In this document: positions 24,201 to 38,664 of the stretch, one piece after another | Numbering within the stretch: position 1 is the first letter of the stretch | Layout: each line of letters opens with the position of its first letter | Assembly: GCF_020740795.1 (NCBI RefSeq) | Contig: NC_067284.1 | Span: forward strand, 101,857,440 to 101,921,439 | DNA length: 64,000 nucleotides | Source of the DNA: Apus apus | Lineage: Eukaryota; Chordata; Aves; Apodiformes; Apodidae | Direction of reading: 5' to 3' | Translations under genes and position numbers: made by a program | Notes under the pieces: model-generated | Seen by the model: only the letters and a program-made list of their open reading frames with translations | The model's database searches: none | Told to the model about the DNA's origin: nothing

Positions 24201-27200
24201 GGTTTCTGTAGAAGAAACTATCAAATACAACATTAAGAAGGTACCATCCAGTGCAACGGGGACACTAAAGTACAGAACAGGATTGTTACACCTGTTTGAA
24301 TCAGGAGTGTGATTCTTTGTGTGCAATGTGCATTTTATTAAACGGCAGAGTAAAACATAATGTATTTACTGAAGAAATAGGCTGTAATAATTCCTCACTA
24401 CAAGAAAGTGAAATCACATCACTGACTATCCAGCTGAACCTACATAATTCTCTGTACAAGTGTGTAGTTAATCATTTGAGTTTGGTTTTGTTTCTTCTAC
24501 TCTGTTACCTGAAATACTTTTCTTTGCCACTAGGGTAAAGAACAGATTTTTGAAAGATCAATGTCACAGCATGTTCCTGTCCTTTTTCAACCACAGTGTT
24601 CCTGAGGGTCTCTGACAACATATATTTAGACATCAGCTGGGAAAGTTTGTATTATGAGATTTGGCAGCAATTCAGGTGAGTGTCATTTCAGCCACACAAT
24701 AATGGGAAGTCCAACAAATAGTCTGGTACTTGTGCAAGGCACTCTAGGTACCACAGTACAGGACTGAGAGTATTAGCCACTTGAATGAGTCAATTGGCTG
24801 AACATTGCTAAGCGCTCTTTAATAAGGGCTCTCTTCATTCTCATGTGAAAGGCTGGGCTACGAAGCTGACGGGCTTTTCAGGTGGGAGCAAGTAGTTAAA
24901 GTCTTTTTCACAAATGCAAAGCCCTGTGAACTGAACATACTCTTCAGTGGTGCATTTTGTTTATTGAATTTTATTTTAGTTGCTTTGAACTTTGACTTTG
25001 GTGTTAAATTGTTTTCTTCTGACTTTATTGGTATGATTTGCATGCAGACCTCCCACACACTTCTAATATCATATACTTCATGTTGCACTGTGCTTTTCTG
25101 TTGTTTTAGGCAAACATTTCATTCAGGTTTGTGGCATTTGCAGGTTCCACACAATTTCAAGTGCTCCTGAAAGGTCAGCTAGCTGCACTATGGGGGAGCA
25201 TGCTTCCACTTGGAGGCAGGAGGCACACATCATTCTCTTGTGGGCTCACCCCTACATCTCCCACACTTCCCTGCAACATTTCCAGATGGGACACGTTTCT
25301 TTGCAGAGCTTCCCAAGCATGGGCAATTTGGTCACTGCCTTTGATCCTAGAAAATATCTGCCAGGATTGAGAAAAGTTTGCAGATGTATTTCAGCTGATC
25401 AATGCTCAGACCAGGTGCAAAATTCTACTCAGATTTAGGTAGCTGCCATGAAGATACCTGCCTCTGAGCCAGTCATCCTGGATTCTCCTTTTAATTAATA
25501 AAGAGTGTAAAGTCACTTTGAGATTCATCATATCTACTTGAAGTGTTTGTATTAGGACAAGTTAAACTTTATTTGGGAAATGCCTAAGTGACATAAAAGG
25601 GAAAGAAGTTTCAGTAGAATGGAAGGGAACACTTTCAATTAGATGGCAGGGAAAGTTTTTTTCTGGCAGGAGTCAAAGGGAGTCTAAGTTTTAATGTTAA
25701 AAATTCTCTGAGGGAGACTTCTAAACTGTCAGCATGTGAGAAAGTGGGAAGCTGGTGACAAGGGAAGGAAATATAGAGGGAAAGAAGGAAATCTATTTTT
25801 CCAAAGAGGCTAATGAAAATATATGAAGGTATTTACCACACCGACATTCCTGGACTCTTGAATGACCCAAAATATTCAAGAATGTTAATAAAATTTATGT
25901 ATTCCTGTTTTGTCCAGTTCTTTTTTTTCCTGGCTTTTTCTTTTCACCAACTAAAATGCAGGTGGATCTGTAGTTAGTAGGACTGATAGTTTTAACCATC
26001 AAATGTCACAGAAGCAATGAGCTGTAAGCCAGAGCTGGGACAGGGTGAAACTGCAAGGGAGTTTTCCTTCTATGTACCAGCTAGTCTTGGAGAACTAAAT
26101 CTCTGAACTAATTCCCATTTCTATAAGCTGAGAAACAGTCTTTCCCTAGAAGGTGTGCAAAACAGGCCATGAAAAGTCTGGATCTTTGAACGTCCTGGGA
26201 AGATTAAGGTGCATGAACCCAGAAACAAGGGTTTGAAACCAGTGCTTAAAAGTACCAATACTTTGGTGGAGTGTTTGGCCAGAATTTACTTTGCAGAGAG
26301 TTTGATCTTGTACTAAAATAACTCTCATTCCCCTACAAGTGCTCCTTCACAAGTTTAAGTTTATAGAAGAGGATTTAGCTTATGGCAGTAGAGCATTCAA
26401 AAAACAAAACATGATCTGTTAAGCAAAAATTCTCATTTCACTAACAGTACCAGTGCATTCCTCTGCCTTGACTCATTTATTCTAATTTTAGTATACCAGA
26501 GCTCCAACACAGTGACTTGTCTAGTCAATAAGATAATTCTGCCAAGTGGAACAAAGTATTTAGTTGGCTATAGGGGAAAAAAAATAGGTAAAGGAAAGGA
26601 AACTAAGAAATGTTTTTGCACCCCAAAGAAATAGTCTGCAATTGTGAGCATAATTAAAATCTGGAATTGACAGTTTTCCTTAGGAAGTAGGAGAAATGTC
26701 ATTTGTTTAATAATCTGAATTGAGCGATATGCGGTAAGTAATAATCTCATCAGGGCAGAAAAATGGACAAAATGGCCTTATGCTGTTGTTAACATCTAAT
26801 TTACATGATACTAAGAGCCAGATGCTTGGTCAATGTGAATTTGCATAGTGCCATTGAACTCAATGGACCCTTGAAGATCTGCAGGCAAAGAAGTGCCCTC
26901 ATACATACAGCAATTGGAGATTTATTAATTATCGAGCAAGTGTTTACATCTCCACTTGAATGGAACATCATCCTATTTCTTTTGCAGCTTTTGAGCTTTT
27001 CAGTGTAAAGGTATTTGAAGTTGGATTTAATTCATTTCTGAAGTTCTAACAATTTTTTTCAGAAACTCGAATTCATTTCTTGAATTCTCAGTCTATAATG
27101 AAACAGAATATGTGCTCTTGACACACCGTAAGCACATGATTATGCATGTAAGTAAGTACTCAGGATCTTAACTCCTGTGTCAAAATATACCAAATGTAAG

Positions 27201-28456
27201 TGCTAGATTAAGAGTATGTGTGAATATCATCACAGAAGCTGATCACACATTTTCCTTTCAACGTTTCTTTTTATCTGTATTTAACATTTACCAATAATAA
27301 CAAAGTTTAATTATTCTGAACCGTTGCAGGTGCAATTAAGTGAATAAAAAAAATAATGGAAAACATTTACCTCTTTAGCAGCAACATAATTATTTGCCTT
27401 TTCGATATTGATATGTGTTGATCAGTACACTTAATTCTTTTAAATGTTGCAGGTTTAACAAGCAACCACAAAAACAATCTTAGTCCAGATCTTAGCTAAT
27501 GTATAATTTTCACAAACTGAGCTAAAACCTGTGTTTAATAGAACAGCTTCAGAGGAATTTAGCAAAAAGATACACTTAAAAAAAAAAAAATTTAGACAGG
27601 AGAGAGGAAAGAAAATATGTGAATGAAGAGAGATTGTTGTTCAAGGCAGATTCCTATAGAAAGTGTAAAGGCTTAAATTGACCATGGTACTACAGAAAGA
27701 GAAGGAGAGAGGTGGAATGTAAAAGTCCAGAAATGCATTTAACACCAAAGCAGAAGAATTGCTTAAAAGGCAAGGAAATAATCCTCATATAATTCAACAA
27801 ACCCTACTATTCCATTTGAAAACAGAAAAAAAAATCTTCTCACTTCCCACTCACATTAATTGCTACTGTAAATAGTTATCAGATGATCATTAAGGCTGAA
27901 AGTTTGTTAATGGTTTATGCCAAGAATCAAATACTAGTCACATTTCCCTCACTTCTGGCAGTACTGTCCTTTACTGGAGAAAAGCCTCTGGCCAGCAGCA
28001 GCTACTCCTAAGCCTCTGGCTTCAGTGAGTTCCCTGGCTCCGACCTATCTGCTCTTCTGAAGCCTGACTTGCTGAAAAGCCATGGTACCCTCCAAACATT
28101 TCAAACAAGCACGTGCCTGCACAATGCAAAGGCTGAGCTGATTACTCCTAGTAAGAGCTTACAGACATTAAATGTTTACAATTAGTAAAATACATACAGA
28201 GCTATCCAGGGCCTGGAATCCAGCTTGCTTAGGCGGTTGTTACACCTCAAGGCCCAATTTTGCAAGGCTGCCCAGGTGAGTGAGTAACACTTGTGAGTAG
28301 AGGTGCCATGGATGGATGTTGCTCATTTTGGAAAAAAGAAATTTAATGCTAAAGAAGAAGAGATGAGAAAAAGATGAAATATTTAAGTAGTTGATTGGCA
28401 TCATCACATTCTAATTCCTTTACCCTAACTGTGTAACATATTTTCCTACATTATTT

Positions 28457-28480
28457 GATTGATTGATTGATTGATTGATT
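28457..28480. repeat. (GATT)6 microsatellite
   Basis: Six perfect GATT units. Confidence 0.95.
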
Positions 28481-28984
28481 TGAGGTACTTTGTTCCAAAA
28501 TTCATTCAATATAATTATTTTTATACTGTTTTATCATTGGCTTTTAGCCACTCCAGAGCAAAAGTCTTTTAAACACCTTTTTTTTTGTGACTTTGCCTAG
28601 AATATCACCACCATTACAGGAAATGGACTATGATTTTCTGTAGCTAAATCCATATCCATACAATCAGGACTTGTGTCAAAATCATCTTACAATTAAGAGC
28701 ATTTTAATTTGCTTTAATTTGACACTGAAAACGTCTCACCAGTTTTCTTTTGAAAGAAAGGACTCTCTGGCCTTGTTTTCAGGGGAAAAAAAATAATAAT
28801 AAAAAACCAAACAAACTTAAGACCACAGACATAAAAGAATTATAAATGCAAATATTTCAAAGCATACCTTGATTTTCCACAGCAGAAAAACTGCAAAGTA
28901 CATCTCCATATGATAGATGTCAGTCATGTTGCTCAAAGCAGATCTAGAAAGAGCTCGTTTAATATGATGGTGGCAGCAGAATGT

Positions 28985-29330
28985 GGTCAAGGCAACAGCT
29001 ATGGGTGCAATTAATTAGACCCAGGCATCAAATTGATTTCACAATGATTGCCTGCCCATGTGGTATCTACCGTATGGCTAGTTTGGGAAATGGGGAGCTT
29101 TGTAGCAGGGCTGGAACAGCACATGACAGAGGTGCTAATTATCTAGAAACTAGTTCTCCTTTTTTTCCCTTTCCTCAAATCAGCCACAACAGGAAAGCAG
29201 TTCTGACAATGCAAAAGGCTAAATGGAAGACCCAGAGACTGACAGATCCAGCCTTCAACATCATTGCTTGTTGGGCAATTTGGCCTTGTGTTTGTTTGAA
29301 ACAATTATTTCTCATTGCTTCTCTACATAG
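28985..29330. other. Enhancer-like noncoding segment (candidate)
   Basis: This segment is less AT-rich than its flanks and holds core motifs of developmental factors: ATTAATTAG (29010-29018) and CTAATTATCTAG (29135-29146) are homeodomain-type TAAT sites, and ACAATTATTT near 29300 resembles a SOX/homeodomain composite. A plus-strand frame of about 120 codons is open across it but has no recognised domain. I suggest a conserved noncoding element as the more likely reading. Sequence alone does not prove it. Confidence 0.3.
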
Positions 29331-32300
29331 ACGGTCCTGTTAAACACAAAGGCCAAAGCTATACTGTGGGGCTTGGGAACGCTCTGTTGTGGGTGAAAGG
29401 GAGTGAGTATCAGGTCTCTCCTCTTTCTTATCACAAACCCAGATTTCCACGTGAGGACACCTGAGTATGAGCAGGAAGGAAGCTGTGGTATGCTTCAGTG
29501 CATCCATCCTGAGGTAACAGGGGGAACCAGAGTGTAAGCACTTCATAGAAAATCTATCAGACAATATAAATACACTTGACCTGTGACTTTGCAAATGGAT
29601 GAAATAAATCTACTAAGGAGAATAAAGAAGTCTTAAAAGAAGATGGTGCAGAACCAATATTGTGCTCTAAAATCTAAAATCCCACTTTTGGAAACTGTTC
29701 CCTTGTGCATATACTTGCACTCTTCATCCATCAAAACACAGCTTCATTGGTCTTACATTGGACAGACACACAGCATGGAGGTGAATGCAACTCAAGTTGT
29801 GTTGAAATGGACTGCTTGTGGTTGACAAAGGTGAAAAAAGTAGTCTAGCTTCTCTCCCCAGTTCAGGTAGCTTCTTGCACAAACACATTAAAAACAACTG
29901 AAAGCTCATGCTCTGAGCAAAGCATCCCTCCTTTCCTGGTTTCAACTTCAGTGGAATATCATGGCTCAAAATAGGAGATGACCTGAGAAGTTCAGAGTAT
30001 TTCTCAGTCCTTCAAAGCTAAAATATCACATTTCAAGAACTTGATACAATTCCCTTGAACAGCAGAAGCCAGAAACTTGAAAGTGATTCCCCCACCCTAA
30101 GTGCCTACTTCCCAAATGTAAAAGTCTTTTTCTGGGAGATTCTTCGAGTTGGAAGTCTGTTTCTGAAGTATATATAGAGATCACATCCCATCAAAATATT
30201 TGGAATCACATGTGGAAAACAGCTGTCTCATATTTTAAAGTCAGGCTATTAATATTTGTTAAACGCCCATGAGCATATAGGCATTCAACTCTTTTACAAA
30301 TCTATACCTTCAGAGCTTTATAATCTAAGTAAAAATAAATATTCTATGAAATATCTTGGCATGGAGCATTATTTCCAAAAAACATATTCGGCACAACCTT
30401 AAGCATGTCTGTGCAGGGAAATAGCCCATTACAACTACAGTAGAATAAGCTCTCCTTATAAGCTTATAATATTTTGTTTCAAATTTTTCAACAGGAATAC
30501 CCACCTGGAGGTTTTAATCAGGTACAAGAAATTTTTTTTTTTTTTTTTAAGTCAAGTATTGTCTGTGTTGTCATTACACTTCTGTTAAAATGAAGACTGT
30601 TTATTTGTTCAAATATGTTCCAATTCATGTGATATTAATTATTTCTACAGTGACAAAGATCTTGCAATTTAGCAACCAGTTACTGCACATCTGTAGCAAA
30701 TATTGCAGATTAATTTGTGGAAAGGATTTTGCTCACAACATTATGACTCTTTCTAATACAGCAGAATTATCTTTTAGTCTCTGGCTTCACTAAAATTACT
30801 TCTTATGCATATATAAATTAGAGATTTTATTCAGAAAACTGTAAAGTCTGTAGGTTGCTCCGGTCACACATGACAATGTTTGGTTTTTTTTCAGTATTTC
30901 AAGAGACCACACAGTGGAATTCAGTAGATAACATTCTTCTGTATAAGAAAACCTTTTGTGTGAAATATTTGTAAAGACAAAATGAATGTGACAAAATATT
31001 TCCCTCGCATACTTAAGCTAGAAGCGCTGAAATTTGAAGTGAGTTCAAGATTTAGGTCATATCATCCTTTGCTCTTACTTTTCCCTTTCCCCATCCTGTT
31101 CTTCTCACCCTGTTCTACAATAGCACAAATTAACTGAGGACTATTGACTTTCCATTGTATTTCCTGCTTTTTTTAAGCTTCATATCAGATGCTTATCATA
31201 ATGCAACCATTTAGCATTGAGTTTAATCATTTGAATAATGTAAATATCTAAGATTGAGACTTTTCATATATCTATAACCTGAATTAGTTCATGCCACATA
31301 AGTTTAAACAAATGAAGAGTGTTTATCTTCCACTGCTTCCTTTACGGAATCTATCAGGCATGCTCACACAATCGAGATCAGATCCATGCTAAGCTGAGAA
31401 GGAGACAAGGAAGAAAAATTTCTTAGGAAGGTCCAGTCACCATTCATTTAATCAGTTCATTTATGTGTTCTTCACTTGAAAAGTAAACCCAAGAGAAGGA
31501 ATTTGATTTGATTATGTATGTACAGATCCTTCATATGTAACATTGAAATAATTTCAAAGAGCATTGTCGTATCCTTATATCTGAACACCTTCAAAAAAGT
31601 CTGTTGCACTTCATCAGCCTAAAGACTTTTAAAATTCACATGAGAAAGATTTGAGGGGAAAAAAAGGGGCAGAGGTTTGGATAAGATAGAAATGGAGCAA
31701 ACACAGCTTTATTTCAGAGAAAGGATATCAAAAGGTAGTATAAATGTCATATTTGATCTAAAGAAGTTTTTCTATATTTGTGGGCCCAAGCAGCACCCAA
31801 AAAGAGATACAGAAGCTCAGCCATGAGCTGCTGTGAAGTCCCAATCTCCTCTTGCAGGCCACAGCTATTGAGTCTTAAACCTGGGAATTTGAGACTTCTC
31901 TTCAATTACTGAGGAAGTCAAGTAATTCCCAGAGTTCCCACAGGATAACTGGTCACTCTAGAGGATAGACATTAGATTCTGGCCTTATTGTTTCTAGTGA
32001 AGCTTGAACCATATTTAAAAATACCTGGTAGGAATCACTAACCACCATCTAGCAGCCAGCACTCCCTGCAAACTGAGCAAAGACACCAAGCTCAGGGCTA
32101 AAGCTCATAAAAGTAATCAGAATGGTATTATCACCATGAGTCGTAAAATCACCATATAGTCATCTAATTAACATTTTTTGTATTGATGTTATAGATATTC
32201 TACTGAAGTATAATTAATTTCTCTTCTTGAAGCTCAATTTGTATATGCATCTGTGTAGAATCTAAATATTTATCAGTCCACTGACACTGGAGACTGACTC

Positions 32301-33658
32301 TGCATCTCATGTTAGCACTCTGGTAGTGCAGAAACTGAGCTCCCAGGCTTTAAGTTGATACTACAATATTTTAGTAAAATAGTTTCAGAGTGTAACTTTT
32401 GTAAGATGAAAATTCAGATACCAGAAATGCAATAAGTGAGCATTTATCATGTGAACTTTGACACAGAAAAGCAATGAAACAGATATCTACTAACTCCTTG
32501 CTGCTACAATTTTGAAAGTTATTCTGGTGCCTTTCAACAGAAACTTGAGTAAGTGTGCAGTTTTAAGCAACTATGCAAAAGTGAGGGGGCGGAGGGTGAG
32601 TGTTGAATACCACTAGCATTTAAATGTCAACCCTGGCTGCCTGAAGAGGTATTTATGTGCCTAAACTCTCCTTGTGAATCTAGGTCTTTAATGTTTAATG
32701 TGGATGTTACTGATTGCTAGAGTGAGATGAATAATTCACAATTAGCAATGTATTCATCCAGCCTAGCTTTTTCTGCTTGCAGAATGTGCAAGAGTAAATC
32801 TAGATTTCCCTGAATTTATTTGCTTTATTCCTTGAGATGGATTGCAAACAGCTTCTGTCAGAGATTTGTCCATCACAATAGAAGTCTGAGCTTCATGAAT
32901 TAAAGTATAAGAGTTCAGATAATTCAGTATATTTTTCTGATCTCTGTTCATGGTTGTTAATAGGTTTTTAACCTCTTGGGGAGTTGCAGTAGACAAAGAA
33001 GATTAAGGAATTTTAGAGCACTTTAATTTTTGTCCTCTTTAGGCACATAGCTTTTCAAGGATTCATAGCCACCCAAATTAGCTTGCTATTTAACATATTT
33101 CCTGAAAATTGAGATTAAGTTAATTTTTATTTCAATGTGTTGTAAAGTATTTGCATGTAAGACTCCTATGAACTTGAGGAAGGGGAAAAAATAAAAAAAT
33201 ATAAAAAACACAGAAGCCTGGTGTATCACTTTCAGTTCCCATGTTTTCTTACATAGCAGGTATTTATTCTCTTGGACTGTAAATTTTCTTCATATCCACA
33301 GCCACTGCAACACTGAAAAAAGGTGTGAAACCACCACTAATGTCCAATGCATGGCATTGCTACCACACCCTGGTCTGGAGGAGTCACCCATTTTCAGTAG
33401 GAAAACTGGATGCAGTGGTTGTCCATCTCTGGGAGTGATGTGCATCTCCAAAGCTGCTCTTGTACCTTGAGACATCAAACCCACACCATAGGACACAGTG
33501 TTTATTCAGTTGGAGAAGAGACTACAGCCTTTCAAGTGCTTACAGGAAATCCCTAATAATACAAAAACCTGTCTTTGAATCTGCTTTGCACTCAGGTGTG
33601 CTGCTTCTGTGTCTCCTCTGTACAGAAGAAAGTGCCACCTATTGTGTAAAATGGTGTA

Positions 33659-33664
33659 AATAAA
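33659..33664 (+). promoter_or_regulatory. Possible poly-A signal
   Basis: A canonical AATAAA is followed within about 15-30 bases by a GT-rich patch (GTTTG, TTTGTGG). That is the layout of a vertebrate polyadenylation site. No associated exon or LTR is identified, and AATAAA is common in AT-rich DNA. Confidence 0.2.
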
Positions 33665-35271
33665 GCCTGTTTGCTCAAGCCTTTGTGGAAAGCAGTGCAA
33701 AAGGAATAGGAAACGGATGTAGAACTCAAAAAAAAATGCACAAAAGGTATTTTATAGTATTTGTCTAGTGCTTAATGATTAACAACATGTCAAGCAGTTG
33801 CCATGCAGAATACATTCACTGTTTGTTTGGCAGTTTAAGCCATCTAATATACTTCAGTGCAAAATGTTGATGTGTTATTAACATATCAAGCTATTTTAAT
33901 GTGTTGTTAATTAAACATTACAAAAATTCTCCAGGAGAAATGTTTTCATAAAACTCCAGTATTTGTCATTGCTTTCCAACCTCTATCCACTAAATCTCTA
34001 CAGTATGAATTGCATTGTAAGAGTGGGAGTACCTCTTGGGTTTATAATTAAAAATTGTTTTGCTTTAAGTTCTTCCTTGAACAGCCTCATTAAGACCTTT
34101 CTCCTTTGGAAGTGGAGAGGTTCATGCTGCCTGGGGTTTCAAACAAGAAACCTGTTCATGATCAGAAATCCGGTGATGGCTTCTTTTAACTCATCTTGTT
34201 GGCCTAACTTTCTGGGTTGATTCAATGTGAACATGTCACAGCAGAAAGAGCCTCCTCTATAAATGTCTGTGCAAGGATCCTCTACCCACCATAAAGTTTA
34301 CAGAAGCCCTGAAAATATTAAAGAATGTTTCTTATACATGTTTTGCATTTGTTACAGCAGTATATTTTGATGCTAAGCCACTGGGAAATAAGACAGAGGT
34401 CAGTATCATGTAATAAGTGATCCAGAAAATATAGTAACTAAATTGCTGCTACAATGAACTGGAACTGACTTAATGGTAAAATGTCTTTTGACTTTTATTC
34501 AGCTTGGATAATAATAACATCAGACTTAAATTTGTAAATTCCCAATCACTTTAGTTTCTCAAGTTTTTATATATGTCCTTATGCTAGTACTTGACTATTT
34601 AAGTTTGCTTTAATTTGAAAGAATGTTTAAAAATATTTTCCTGTAGTCTAAAACAAACAAACAAACAAAAAAAACCAAAACAGAACAAACAAGACTAAAT
34701 ATTCCTCTTATTCCTGTTTATTTCTACAAAATTGAGTTGATGGATAAAGAAAAGTTTGTGTTCTTTACCTTGGATCCTCTCATAACTTGACCATAAGAGT
34801 AATAGACACAAGACACAGGTGATACATAACATTTCTGTGTAGATTTTGACCCAGAAGGAGAACCTACCTTACACATTTGCTGGCAGCATCATTGCCCTGA
34901 CAATGTATCTCAAGAGAGCTCATCCAAGGGAATTTCAAAGTCAATTGCAATTCTTTTCATTGCTGTTTATAAAAATACTCTCATGTGGTGCTCATACAAA
35001 GTGGCTGTATTTTTTTAATCCACTTCAAAGCCTAATATAAATAAAATATATTCATGCCTTTGAGCATAACATTTGGAAACCTATGGTTGTTACAACAGGT
35101 AACTAATCAAACACAAGAAAAATAAGCTTTCAAAAGTCTCAGAAGAATGAAGTTTTCCCATAGCTTGTGACAAACTAGTACAAAAAAACAATGTTTAAAG
35201 GAATGTTCTTGCTACAGAAACTGTAGCAACTGTAGATTTATAAAATCTAGACCGGTCCCCACAGGACAAAT

Positions 35272-35272
<1 letters not shown>

Positions 35273-35307
<35 letters not shown>

Positions 35308-35309
35308 AA
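35273..35309. repeat. (TAAA)9 microsatellite
   Basis: Nine perfect TAAA units and one extra A. It is likely polymorphic in length. Confidence 0.95.
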
Positions 35310-38300
35310 GTGCTAGAGCTACGGTAGCCACCCTTCTTGAAAAAGAGAATCTGACAACAAACTCAACTGGCTTTTCTTTCATTGGCAAAAACTTCTTGAA
35401 ATCCACATGTTCTCGAAAGTTTTGCAACCTTTTTCATCAAAGAAGATCTACCGTAATTCCATAAATTATAACATCAGAAACTATTTTATTTTCATAAGAC
35501 TCAGAACCTTATTTTCCTCATGTCTTCTTGAAAGACAGACTTTCATTTGTAATGTTCATTGCTGCTAGCTAATATGTGCCAAGAGTTTTAGACTTCCTGC
35601 CAATAATACCACAAGCAATAGATCCTGGTTGTATATCTCTTAGTTTTAAGAAAAGCATGACAACTCTAGTAAATCAAGATGAAATTTCTACCCAGTTCAC
35701 TTTACCCACATGAGTGAATCTGATAACATCTGGATTTTCTCCTCTTTGGATGGTTGAGATCAGGTGTGTTGCTATAATTACTAACTTGCTCCTGAGGAAA
35801 AAGGGAAAAAAATTACTCTTTCTCAGCTTCCTTCTCTAGTCTTGGCCTGGAGATGTCATTAGTGAGAATCAGATTAGTGTGCATTGTCACTCCTTATTGT
35901 AGTTTCTCATGAAACTTGCAGTCAGTAAACATTCTAGATATCTAAATAGGCACTTCTTTGTTTGCTTTTAATGTACGAGTTCTGGCGCAGGGTAGACCTG
36001 TATTATAGGAAAGGATAGGCAGAGACTCTCTGCATGGCCACAGCACTATGTACCTACACTGCAGATTTACATTCCTGTACTAGGCACTGGAAAATAATTA
36101 CATAGCCCCACCTCTCTCACTATTTACATATTTCTCATTTAGCCATATTCATTTTGATGGTGTTTATGTACAGCTGCCACTGGTGAACAAACCTTGGAGG
36201 GAACTTTGGACAAATGCTGAACTGAAAATTTAAGTTTCTAAGGGGCTGATCTGCCTAGGAACTGGGTCTCCAAGGTACTAGCTGAGGCAAACAAAAAGGA
36301 CAGCAATTAAGATCTCTAGATATCCAAGGTTGCATTCTGAAATTGTACACCTCCAAAGGAAGGTCATGTGGGCACCTGAAAGTCATCTCTATCCTGATTA
36401 CATGTAATATCTTTTCCTTGCTACTGAGCATCCTGCAGCCAGTCCTGTGAATATGTCCTCTGACAAAAGCAACTTCATTCCAGCATACCCACTGGCTCTA
36501 GTGGCATTGCTGGTTTGATGAAAGATTCAGCCCCAGAGCAGGAAATTGCTAGATCAGCCCAAAATGGTGGCAGGAATAAGATATGCTTGCAACAGAGATA
36601 ATTAGAACAGGGGGCATAAGAACAAAATCTCTTCTTATTGCTTCATAAGTAGCAACTTAAACTTTCAGGCCATCTGAATATTTTCTAGGAAGATTGACAT
36701 ATAAATTCTGAACATTTTCTGCTGTGCTCTGCCAAGAAAAGTATGCAGCATAAAGCATCAGTCAGATTTTCTCAGCTATTTCAAAGGCTGTGAACATTTG
36801 CAAAATAATCTGGTTGTGATATAAAAAATAGCACATAGCATACATGTTAATTGCAGTTCACAGTTTATATATTATGATTATTAAATGTCTTTTATCATAA
36901 ACATAGGGAACTTGATACATTATAGATTTTATTTGCACTGTTCTGCATTATCCAGAAATCAATTAAAATACTCAAGATCTATTATATATAGGAATTACAG
37001 AATAAAAAATGTTCCAAAGACAAAACTTGCTCTGTATGAGTATGACTTTTCCTGAAAAATGTCTTTTCTTTAGAAGAGTTAGCATTTGAAGGTTAGTATT
37101 ACTAATTCTTATTAAAGAACAGTTCTTATCAAGAAAGAAGCTTATTGTTTGTTGTCAGAGATTATTTAAATAATCATCTCTTGACATCAGTATTAATGTT
37201 AAGGAACTGAAAATAGATATGAATGGACAATTTACCAAGGGGTTTCCAGGACTAGTTGAATTTGCCATAAGACCAGAGAATCACCGTAGAAGTGCCTTTT
37301 TCCAAAGGGTTGATGAAGATAATCAAGATCATGTTTAACCACTGTGCAAATAATATACCGTAAAATATTTCTCAGAATATGTTCTCACAGAAGATAAAGG
37401 TTACTTCTGTGTTAATTTCCAAAGTTGTTTTATACATAAATTATCATTGCCTAGAATTAATTTGTCATTGTCTTCCAGAGAAAAACATCTTTAAATTACC
37501 ATGCAGAGCAGGTAGAATTTATTGAGGTTAAAATGTAGAATTACTCCAGCATTCTCTGTGTCCAGTCCAGACTGCAGAAACATGGGGAGGACCCGGGGGA
37601 AGGTAGAGATGGTAAATGAAGGGTAGGCAGGTACAGAGTTAATGTACAGAAAAGAGGAGGTTCTAATTTATAAGTTATGTGGCAGTAATGGAAGAAAATT
37701 AAGGTCAACGGCCTCTCTTTGGAATGCAGTGGAGGCTCACAGGCATGAAAGAGAGAGTGCTTTGAAGAAACAGCTCCTCAGCAGTTGGGCCTTTTGAAAA
37801 GCATTTGTAGGATTAAGCCCAAAAGGCTTTGTATATCTGAAAAAAATTGTCATGGATATAGTGTATAGAGGGGGGTATACAATTTTTTCACGTATATCTG
37901 GGGTTCTTATTGCCACCATGAGCTGGCAGGCTACCTAGTTAATTGTTTATGCATATGAAAGACAGACTTATGCAATGTTGAGCAATTGCCGATAAAGATC
38001 AAGTTAGTTATACAGGGAAAAATCCCAGTAGCCTAGCACAGTATCTCCATAACACAAGACTAATTTTAACCTAGCAAGTTAAACATTTCCAGTGAAGACA
38101 AACAGTACAGAAACACAGAATGGGGTCAGGAGATTAAAATAACAATGCCAAACACAAAAGCATGAAAGCCAGGACTTCAATGAATGGTTTGTTTCTGATT
38201 TTTTTTGTAGTACAATCATCTAAGTAGATACAAGTACCTTTGAGTTCAGTTTATCCTTTGAGCTACCTTATCCTGTTTACATTTATAATCAGCTGAAATT

Positions 38301-38664
38301 CAAGCACTAAACCCACCATTTGCTTCTCTCAGTATTTGTGGGAAAGTCACTGTTGTGGGCAAAGCTGCACCACTCTCATATTCACCATGCTTGCCTCCTG
38401 AAGCTATGGGGTTAGCAGGCAGGCAGACACACTCTCTTAATCTCTGACACATCTCTGGTACTTTGTCCCCAGTGAGGAAAAGCAGGGGTATCATGCAGAA
38501 AGGCAGTGCAAATAGGGAGCCAGCCTACTCACTTGCCTGCATTGCTTCAGGTTAGGAGTCATGTGCTGTTCTGGTTTATTCACGTGGAAAAGGTTAATAA
38601 AGAAGGACTGTGCACTGTCCGAATACACAGAAGAAAAACCAGAGGGGTAGAGAGAAAGGAGACA

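Larger units (their letters stand above)
19291..28984. other. Gene-free AT-rich stretch
   Basis: No gene recognised. It contains an A15 run (20191-20205), a long A-rich region rich in AAAA/GAAA words (about 20690-21090), a probable ancient repeat tail (about 21180-21275), a small direct repeat (13-bp unit, 'gttcattgtgaa', about 21391-21415) and a (GATT)6 microsatellite (28457-28480). Several AT-rich segments with homeodomain-like cores, for example 27280-27460, could be conserved noncoding elements, but this cannot be judged from one genome. Confidence 0.5.
29331..38660. other. Gene-free AT-rich stretch
   Basis: No gene recognised. It includes a T17 run (30532-30548), a poly-A-signal-like site (33659-33664), paired HNF1-like palindrome halves (GTTATTAAC at 33874 and GTTAATTAAAC at 33906), an AAAC/ACAA patch (about 34652-34690) and a (TAAA)9 microsatellite (35273-35309). 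A phrase near 32.6 kb ('tatttatgtgcctaaactc') resembles ancient amniote repeat text but is too short to name. Confidence 0.5.

Noticed and set aside
26790..26880. Ancient-repeat-like phrase around 'ccattgaactcaatggaccc'
   Set aside because: Reminiscent of an old amniote repeat, but the match is a single short block with no flanking support.
28981..29343. 120-codon plus open frame as a protein gene
   Set aside because: No recognisable domain or splice structure; a conserved noncoding segment is the simpler explanation.
33874..33916. Two HNF1-like sites (GTTATTAAC, GTTAATTAAAC)
   Set aside because: Both deviate from the full GTTAATNATTAAC palindrome and such cores are common in AT-rich DNA.
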